From: Arthrobacter crystallopoietes
Lineage (GTDB): Bacteria; Actinomycetota; Actinomycetes; Actinomycetales; Micrococcaceae
Length of the DNA stretch: 64,000 nucleotides
Direction: 5' to 3'
Assembly: GCF_002849715.1 (NCBI RefSeq)
Contig: NZ_CP018863.1
Coordinates: forward strand, 2,170,001 to 2,234,000
In this document: piece after piece, positions 53,806-64,000 of the stretch
How positions within the stretch are numbered: the first letter of the stretch is position 1
Layout of the letters: every line of letters starts with the position of its first letter
Made by a program: the position numbers and the translations under genes
The notes under the pieces: generated by a model
Told to the model about the DNA's origin: nothing
What the model saw: only the letters and a program-made list of their open reading frames with translations
The model's database searches: none

Positions 53806-54019
53806 CACACACTTCCCTGGCCGTCGAACCGACTTCAAACGGTTCCACGGCAATACACAGGGGAAGGAAAAGATACTTGCATCGCGTCCACTATGTGGTT
53901 CCCGGACAACAAACGTCCCAGGGAACACCACAATTGCATACAGTCCAAGAATGAACTGATGTAACCGAAGGTTTCACCCCTTCCGTCCGCCCGCGCGGGC
54001 CGGAACCGGGGTGGCAAGG

Positions 54020-54137
54020 GTTACGGCGGTCATAGCGTGGGGGAAACGCCCGGTCCCATTCCGAACCCGGAAGCTAAGACCCACAGCGCCGATGGTACTG
54101 CACCCGGGAGGGTGTGGGAGAGTAGGTCACCGCCGGA
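54020..54137 (+). rRNA. rrf: 5S ribosomal RNA, copy 3
   Basis: Same as the other copies; T at 53986 in the 23S-5S spacer, as in copies 2 and 4. Confidence 0.96.
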
Positions 54138-54149
54138 CATCTTTTGAGC

Positions 54150-54184
54150 GTGAAGGGCTCCACCATGACGGTGGAGCCCTTCAC
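54150..54184 (+). terminator. Hairpin after 5S, copy 3
   Basis: Same 15-bp stem and ATGAC loop as in the other copies. Confidence 0.8.
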
Positions 54185-54193
54185 CCATTTAAG

Positions 54194-54973
54194 GCCCGTT
54201 GCCGGAAACCACGCCAACCTGCATAACCTCAACGCCGTTCCGGTGTCCTGGCTGCAGGCCTGCGTGCCGGCTCCCGCCGCGGGGCTGCAGCTGCTCCGTC
54301 GGGGTCGGGCCGGGCCCGGGATTCCGGTGCTCCTGCCGCGGGGCGCTGGCGCCGTGCCGGCGTCCTGGCCCGGGTGCTGCCGGTGGCCGGCGCGGCCTGG
54401 TTCCGCTCCGGCATGCAGGTGGCGGTCCTGCCGGCCGTGGGACCGGCTGGTGCGCAGCGCGAAGTGCCGGCTGGTGTTGGATTTTAAGCACACTTTTCCC
54501 TGCGGGGTTCCGGTAGCGTTCTGGCGGCGGGAGGTCCGCGCGGATTCCGGACGGATGCGGGCAGGGGAGCCGCGGGCGTTTGAGTGCTTGGCCACACCGG
54601 CCGTGCTGCGGACGGGGCTTTGCCGCCGGTTCCGTGTTCGGGATGATGGACTTGGTTTTGCTGCCGTGCCTGTTCGGTGCGCGGCCGGCCGGGGCCGTCG
54701 CCGCGGATCCGGGAGCGGGAAGATCCGCGTGGATCCGCGGTTTTCCGCGGCAGCCGGCGCTGTCCCCGGAGGCGGATTTGCGGTGGTCCGCGAAGGCGTG
54801 TAATGTCTTCCAAGCCACCGCAGCTAGGAAGCGAAAGCGCTTAGCAGGCAGGGAGGCCAACCCCTTCAAAACAATCACTTTCAAACGGTTCGATTTACCG
54901 TGCGGATGAGGTTGCGGGGACCGTGGTTGCAGTAGGAATCAGCCGGAAGGCGATTTGCGAACTGCTGCAGGAT
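54194..54973 (+). repeat. 780-bp inter-operon spacer, copy 3
   Basis: Third and last spacer, no difference from the first two seen. No supported gene. Copy 4 is not followed by this sequence. Confidence 0.85.
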
Positions 54974-54983
54974 CGGGTAAATT
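54955..54983 (+). promoter_or_regulatory. Variant P2 promoter of rRNA copy 4
   Basis: TTGCGA-17-TAAATT, identical to those of copies 2 and 3. Confidence 0.7.
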
Positions 54984-55225
54984 TGAAAAGTTGCTCCGGA
55001 GCGATGGAGGGCCTTGAAGAAGGGTCCGACTGGTGCCGGGTGCTCCTGTTGTTTGAGAACTCAATAGTGTGCCAAGTTTGTTGATACCAATTATTTTATT
55101 GGTTGAATTATTGTCGTGGGGCACCGCCTCCGTGGTGTGCCGCGATGTTTTTTAGCCTGGTTTGAATTTAGTGCAGTGCTGGTTCCCGTTTTCCCGGGGG
55201 CCGGTGTTGTGTCTGTTAGTAAACA

Positions 55226-60351
<5,126 letters not shown>

Positions 60352-60565
60352 CACACACTTCCCTGGCCGTCGAACCGACTTCAAACGGTTCCACGGCAAT
60401 ACACAGGGGAAGGAAAAGATACTTGCATCGCGTCCACTATGTGGTTCCCGGACAACAAACGTCCCAGGGAACACCACAATTGCATACAGTCCAAGAATGA
60501 ACTGATGTAACCGAAGGTTTCACCCCTTCCGTCCGCCCGCGCGGGCCGGAACCGGGGTGGCAAGG

Positions 60566-60683
60566 GTTACGGCGGTCATAGCGTGGGGGAAACGCCCGGT
60601 CCCATTCCGAACCCGGAAGCTAAGACCCACAGCGCCGATGGTACTGCACCCGGGAGGGTGTGGGAGAGTAGGTCACCGCCGGA
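60566..60683 (+). rRNA. rrf: 5S ribosomal RNA, copy 4
   Basis: Same as the other copies. It is the last gene of the array. Confidence 0.96.
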
Positions 60684-60695
60684 CATCTTTTGAGC

Positions 60696-60730
60696 GTGAA
60701 GGGCTCCACCATGACGGTGGAGCCCTTCAC
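60696..60730 (+). terminator. Hairpin after 5S, copy 4 (end of the array)
   Basis: Same stem as after copies 1-3. Identity to the other units ends 9 nt later at 60739, where the single-copy sequence CGACAAATGG begins. Confidence 0.8.
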
Positions 60731-60777
60731 CCATTTAAGCGACAAATGGAGCGGGTGGACCCCGTTAGGCTTGGGGT

Positions 60778-61260
60778 ATGAGCCCATCGCTGTTCTCGCA
60801 CGCTGCTGAGGAACCTCAGCCTGCCAACGTCTTGGAACCGATTACCTTTGAGGTCACGGTTCCGCACCCGCCGGAACAAGCCTTTGAGGGTTTCACCGAC
60901 CTGATCCACCTCTGGTGGCCGGTGGATACCCACAGCATTTTTGGCGATGGTGCACACATTGAGTTCGAAGACACAGTCCTGACCGAGACATCGGACCGGG
61001 ACGAGGTCCGCAACTGGGGCGACATTCTTGAATGGGAGCCGGGCCGGCTGCTATCCCTAACCTGGCACCCCGGAGCCGGGCCCTTATCAGCCACCAGACT
61101 CGAAGTCCGCTTCACTGCGGAGGGCGAGAGCACCGTGGTACGGCTGAGACACTCAGACTGGGAACAAGCAGCCGATGGCGCAGCCCGCCGACTAAAGTAC
61201 CAGCAGGACTGGCCTTCCGTGCTGAGCAAATATGCAAGGTTCATGGGAGCGATTCGCTGA
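60778..61260 (+). CDS. SRPBCC (AHSA1/START-like) domain protein
   Basis: A 160-aa small-molecule-binding fold protein: ITFEVTVPHPPEQAFEGFTDLIHLWWP at the start (first strand and helix of the SRPBCC fold), IEFEDTV, WGDILEWEPGRLLSLTWHPG and a C-terminal helix WPSVLSKYARFMG. These proteins are annotated as ATPase activators or toxin/stress-related, and the ligand is unknown. ATG 60778 lies 6 nt after TAGGCT (60766-60771), so the transcript is probably leaderless. The promoter lies directly behind the rRNA array, and read-through from rRNA transcription could affect it. Confidence 0.85.
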   Translation: MSPSLFSHAAEEPQPANVLEPITFEVTVPHPPEQAFEGFTDLIHLWWPVDTHSIFGDGAHIEFEDTVLTETSDRDEVRNWGDILEWEPGRLLSLTWHPGAGPLSATRLEVRFTAEGESTVVRLRHSDWEQAADGAARRLKYQQDWPSVLSKYARFMGAIR

Positions 61261-61381
61261 AGTAGCGCTCCCTCGAAATCGATACGGTGGGGACTTGCGG
61301 CTCTGGCCCGCTTTCCCTGCCGTGCACCGCCCACGTCCTTTGACCGAAAAATGAACGACGAGACTCGGAAGGCCCTACCTG

Positions 61382-62761
61382 ATGACTGACTCCATCATTA
61401 GCGCATTGCAAGCGACGCTGCCGGCAGAACAGGTCAGCGTACGGGAGGACGTACTGGCCGCGCATGCCTTGGACCAGGGGCCCGTGACGGACCACAAGAT
61501 GCCCATCGCCGTCGTATGGGCGCAAAGCGTTGAAGACGTGCAGTCCGTCATGAAGCTGGCGCACACGCACAGCGTGCCGGTAGTTTGCCGTGGCGCTGGT
61601 ACAGGAGTGTCCGGCGGGGCCCATGCCACGACCGGCTGCCTCGTCCTGAGCCTGGAACGAATGGACCGCATACTTGAGATTCACCCCGAGGACGAAATTG
61701 CCCGTGTGGAGCCGGGAGTCGTCAACGCCGATCTAAATACGGCAGTGGCGGAATACGGGCTGATGTATGCTCCCGATCCGGCCAGCTACAAGATATCCAC
61801 GATCGGCGGCAACGTCGCGACGAACGCGGGAGGCCTGCGCTGCGCCAAGTACGGCGTTACCCGTGAGTCAGTCCTGGCGCTCGACGTCGTGCTTGCTGAT
61901 GGCACTCTTATCCGGACCGGGCGCCGGTCTTTCAAGGGCGTGGCGGGCTATGACCTGACGGGTCTTTTTGTGGGCTCCGAGGGCACCCTCGGCGTCGTTG
62001 TAGGGGCCACGGTGCGGCTGCGCTACCTTCCTGCCGATGTACAGACGATCGCCGCATTCTTCCCCGAAGTGACGACAGCGGCGGCCGGTGTGCTGGCGGT
62101 CGGCAAGGCGCGTGTGCAGCCGGCAATCATGGAATTGCTCGACGGCAATACGCTGGTCCAGCTGGACGCAGAACAGGGCTCCGACTTGCGCCAGCGCGGC
62201 GGTGCGCTGCTGTTGATCCAGACTGATGGGTTTGCGGCAGAGACCGAAGCGAAGATCGTCCGGCAGGTGCTGGGGGATCTCGGTGCCACCGTCACAGCTG
62301 AAGTCAGCGAGGAAGCAGTCCGGTTGGTGGAGCTGCGCAGGCACAGCCGTGGTGCGGAAATGGACGATGTCTTCCGTGTGGGTGAGGATGTCGCCGTGCC
62401 ACGCTCCCAGCTGGTCCACTACATCGCCGAACTCGAACGGATAGCCGCGGACCACGAGGTCGGGCTCAAAGTTGTGGCGCATGCCGGTGACGGGAACCTC
62501 CATCCAACCTTTTGGGTTACCGCCGGAGAGACGGAGAAGATTCCGCTGCTTAACGCCGCGTTGGATGAGTCCATCGAGGTGGGCCTTGCGCTGGGCGGCA
62601 CGATTACCGGCGAACACGGCGTCGGCCAATACAAAGTGCGTTGGCTTCCGCTTGAACAGCGGGAGGAAGTGCTGGAGCTGCAGCGCGGGATCAAGGCGTT
62701 GTTCGATCCTAAGGGGCTGCTGAACCCGGGCAAGGCGTTGCCGGAACGGATCGAGGCGTAG
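61382..62761 (+). CDS. FAD-binding oxidoreductase, GlcD/D-lactate dehydrogenase type
   Basis: A 459-aa flavoprotein that probably oxidises a 2-hydroxy acid (glycolate or D-lactate). An N-terminal PCMH-type FAD domain has RGAGTGVSGGA (about 71-81), DPASYKISTIGGNVATNAGG and GSEGTLGVV. The FAD-oxidase C domain has AHAGDGNLHP, GTITGEHGVGQYK and the C-terminal FDPKGLLNPGK, a typical ending. It lacks the FeS subunit genes of glycolate oxidase nearby, so a single-subunit dehydrogenase is likely. ATG 61382 has GGAAGG 8 nt upstream. The methyltransferase gene starts 3 bp after its stop. The substrate is not fixed by sequence. Confidence 0.9.
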   Translation: MTDSIISALQATLPAEQVSVREDVLAAHALDQGPVTDHKMPIAVVWAQSVEDVQSVMKLAHTHSVPVVCRGAGTGVSGGAHATTGCLVLSLERMDRILEIHPEDEIARVEPGVVNADLNTAVAEYGLMYAPDPASYKISTIGGNVATNAGGLRCAKYGVTRESVLALDVVLADGTLIRTGRRSFKGVAGYDLTGLFVGSEGTLGVVVGATVRLRYLPADVQTIAAFFPEVTTAAAGVLAVGKARVQPAIMELLDGNTLVQLDAEQGSDLRQRGGALLLIQTDGFAAETEAKIVRQVLGDLGATVTAEVSEEAVRLVELRRHSRGAEMDDVFRVGEDVAVPRSQLVHYIAELERIAADHEVGLKVVAHAGDGNLHPTFWVTAGETEKIPLLNAALDESIEVGLALGGTITGEHGVGQYKVRWLPLEQREEVLELQRGIKALFDPKGLLNPGKALPERIEA

Positions 62762-62764
62762 GCT

Positions 62765-63379
62765 GTGGTTGTGCGTAAAGAGACATTATGGGAGGCCCAG
62801 AAGCGTGAGAACCCGGGCCATTCGGCCTGGTACATCAAGCGATTCGAGAATATGCGGGCCCAAGGAAACGACCTTCACGGCGAGGCCCGGCTGATCGATG
62901 CCATGGCAGAGCGGGGCAGCAGGATTCTGGACGCCGGCTGCGGTCCGGGCAGGCTGGGCGGTGAGCTGGCGGTCCGCGGGCACCAAGTGGTGGGGGTCGA
63001 CGTCGATCCTGAACTGATTGAAGCCGCGCGGCGCGACCACCCCGATGTCAACTGGCTGGTCGGGGACTTGGCAGAACTGGATCTGGCTGCACGAGGAATC
63101 GCCGAGGCCTTCGACCTGATCGTCTGTGCGGGCAATGTGCTCACCTTCCTGGCTCCCGGTACGGCTCCGGAAGTCCTGGCCAGACTGGCCCGGCATTTGG
63201 CTCCGGAAGGCCGGCTGGTGACCGGGTTCGGCGCGGGCAGGGGATACGACTTCGACCAGTTCATGGCGGACGCCGCCGGTGCCGGTCTGGCGACCGACCA
63301 CAAGTTCGGGACCTGGGACCTGCGACCTTTCACGCCGTCGTCGGACTTCCTGGTGGCTGTCTTCAGCGTGGCTGCATAA
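62765..63379 (+). CDS. Class I SAM-dependent methyltransferase
   Basis: A 204-aa methyltransferase with motif I ILDAGCGPGRLG (54-65), acidic loop VVGVDVDPELI (about 74-84), WLVGDLAELDL and FDLIVCAGNVLTFL as motifs II and III. The N-terminus contains HSAWYIKRFENMRAQGNDLHGEARLID, seen in small actinobacterial methyltransferases. The substrate is unknown. The start is GTG 62765, with GTG 62771 as alternative; no clear ribosome site is seen, so translation probably depends on the upstream oxidoreductase gene (3-bp gap). It converges on the DUF4032 gene. Confidence 0.87.
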   Translation: MVVRKETLWEAQKRENPGHSAWYIKRFENMRAQGNDLHGEARLIDAMAERGSRILDAGCGPGRLGGELAVRGHQVVGVDVDPELIEAARRDHPDVNWLVGDLAELDLAARGIAEAFDLIVCAGNVLTFLAPGTAPEVLARLARHLAPEGRLVTGFGAGRGYDFDQFMADAAGAGLATDHKFGTWDLRPFTPSSDFLVAVFSVAA

Positions 63380-63416
63380 GGCAGCGGCCGCGCCGGGGCA
63401 GCGGGCTCAATGACGC

Positions 63417-64000
63417 TCATGCGGTTCCGGGGGCTCCGGGGCCAAGCTTATTCGTCGTCGTCTCGTTGTCGAGTGAGTTCGCGGCGAGCAGCCGGGCGGT
63501 CTTGTCGTCGGGGTTGAGCAGAATCGCCGCTTCGTCCCGGCGGTGGCGCAGCACGTCGTCGATGTAGGCCTGGACCGCTTCCGCCAGCGGCACGTTGCGG
63601 CGCTGGCTCTCGGAGATGTACCAGCGGTGCTCGAGCACCTGGTGGACCACCTCGGCCGGTTCCAGCTTGCCCGCCAGCTCGCGCGGGATGGCACGCACCA
63701 CCGGCTCGAAGACGTGGCGGACCCACGCGTGCGCGCTGATTTCCTCATCCAGATCCGGATTGTTGTCCGCCCGGTAGCTGTCCAGGTCATTGAGCAGCCG
63801 CCGCGCCTGGTTTTCCTGCACGTCCAGTCCGGTCAGGCGGATCAGCCGGCGCTGGTGGTGCCCGGCATCCACGACTTTGGGCTGGAGCTGGATCTGGGAC
63901 CCGTCCGGCGTCGTTTTGATGGAGAACTCTTCGACGTCGAAACCCAGATCATTCAGCCGGCGGATACGGGCATTGACCCGCCAGCGGTCGCCCAGCTCGA
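63417..64000 (-). CDS. DUF4032 domain protein (partial, 5' end beyond the window)
   Basis: The minus-strand frame is open from the right edge to TGA 63417-63419 and gives the last 194 residues. The visible part contains RWRVNARIRRLNDLGFDVEEF, KVVDAGHHQRRLIRLTGLDVQENQARRLLNDLDSY and HRWYISESQRRNVPLAEAVQAYIDDVL, which I recognise as the C-terminal half of DUF4032 proteins, whose N-terminal part is a kinase-like (lipopolysaccharide-kinase type) domain. The DUF is common in Actinobacteria, with unknown function. A GTG at 63872 is an internal valine, not a start, because the conserved sequence continues upstream. Confidence 0.82.
   Translation of the reverse strand, partial: ELGDRWRVNARIRRLNDLGFDVEEFSIKTTPDGSQIQLQPKVVDAGHHQRRLIRLTGLDVQENQARRLLNDLDSYRADNNPDLDEEISAHAWVRHVFEPVVRAIPRELAGKLEPAEVVHQVLEHRWYISESQRRNVPLAEAVQAYIDDVLRHRRDEAAILLNPDDKTARLLAANSLDNETTTNKLGPGAPGTA

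Noticed and set aside
63417..63872. A complete 151-codon gene starting at GTG 63872
   Set aside because: The same frame is open to the window edge and carries conserved DUF4032 sequence upstream, so this is the end of a longer gene.

Overview
The window is chromosomal DNA from a high-GC actinobacterium, most likely an Arthrobacter-like member of the Micrococcaceae. The support is the Actinobacteria-type 16S/23S sequences with tRNA-free spacers, the gene set (CarD, SenX3-RegX3, DUF2516, DUF3618, DUF4032, GlgE pathway), frequent GTG/TTG starts and many apparently leaderless genes. The species assignment is inference.

Layout. 1-12.1 kb: housekeeping genes. These are tRNA-Thr(CGT), a tmk-holB-secreted peptidase operon (- strand), a cystathionine gamma-synthase-like enzyme with a DUF2516 protein, a methyltransferase, gpmA, and the phosphate-sensing set phoU <-> senX3-regX3 with a four-unit PHO-box-like array between them. 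An intact IS3-family element (10071-11507) sits in the exact centre of the loop of the terminator shared by regX3 and the convergent lipoprotein gene. 12.1-19 kb: carD, then ispD-ispF-cysS, then rlmB-glgX. 19.1-24.7 kb: a four-gene envelope/stress operon (YihY/BrkB membrane protein, low-complexity protein, Holin-X-like protein, DUF3618 protein) and a divergent cluster coding for a haem-oxygenase-like di-iron enzyme, a glycosyltransferase and a CDGSH iron-sulfur protein. I find no known function for that cluster. 24.7-35.1 kb: alpha-glucan metabolism, with glgP divergent from the tightly overlapping operon glgE-treS-(maltokinase-GlgB fusion). Together with glgX this supplies the trehalose -> maltose -> maltose-1-phosphate -> branched alpha-glucan route plus its breakdown.

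35.2-60.7 kb is the outstanding feature: four complete 16S-23S-5S operons in direct tandem with a 6545-bp period. The first three are separated by a practically identical 780-bp spacer; the fourth ends at the rRNA terminator hairpin and continues into unrelated single-copy DNA. Copy 1 has TTTACA-17-TAGAGT and TTGACA-17-TAAATT promoters. Copies 2-4 keep the second -10 box but carry a different -35 box (TTGCGA) supplied by the spacer, and the spacer holds its own upstream promoter candidate. Copies differ at only three sites that I could see. The layout fits an ancestral tandem pair expanded by unequal crossing-over, provided the assembly is right.

60.8-64 kb: an SRPBCC protein, a GlcD-type FAD oxidoreductase with a methyltransferase, and the 3' part of a DUF4032 gene running off the right end.

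A pattern across the whole window is that at least ten genes at the head of a transcription unit have a TANNNT box 6-7 nt before a GTG/ATG start and mostly no Shine-Dalgarno sequence, as expected for leaderless mRNAs. I saw no CRISPR array, prophage or origin.
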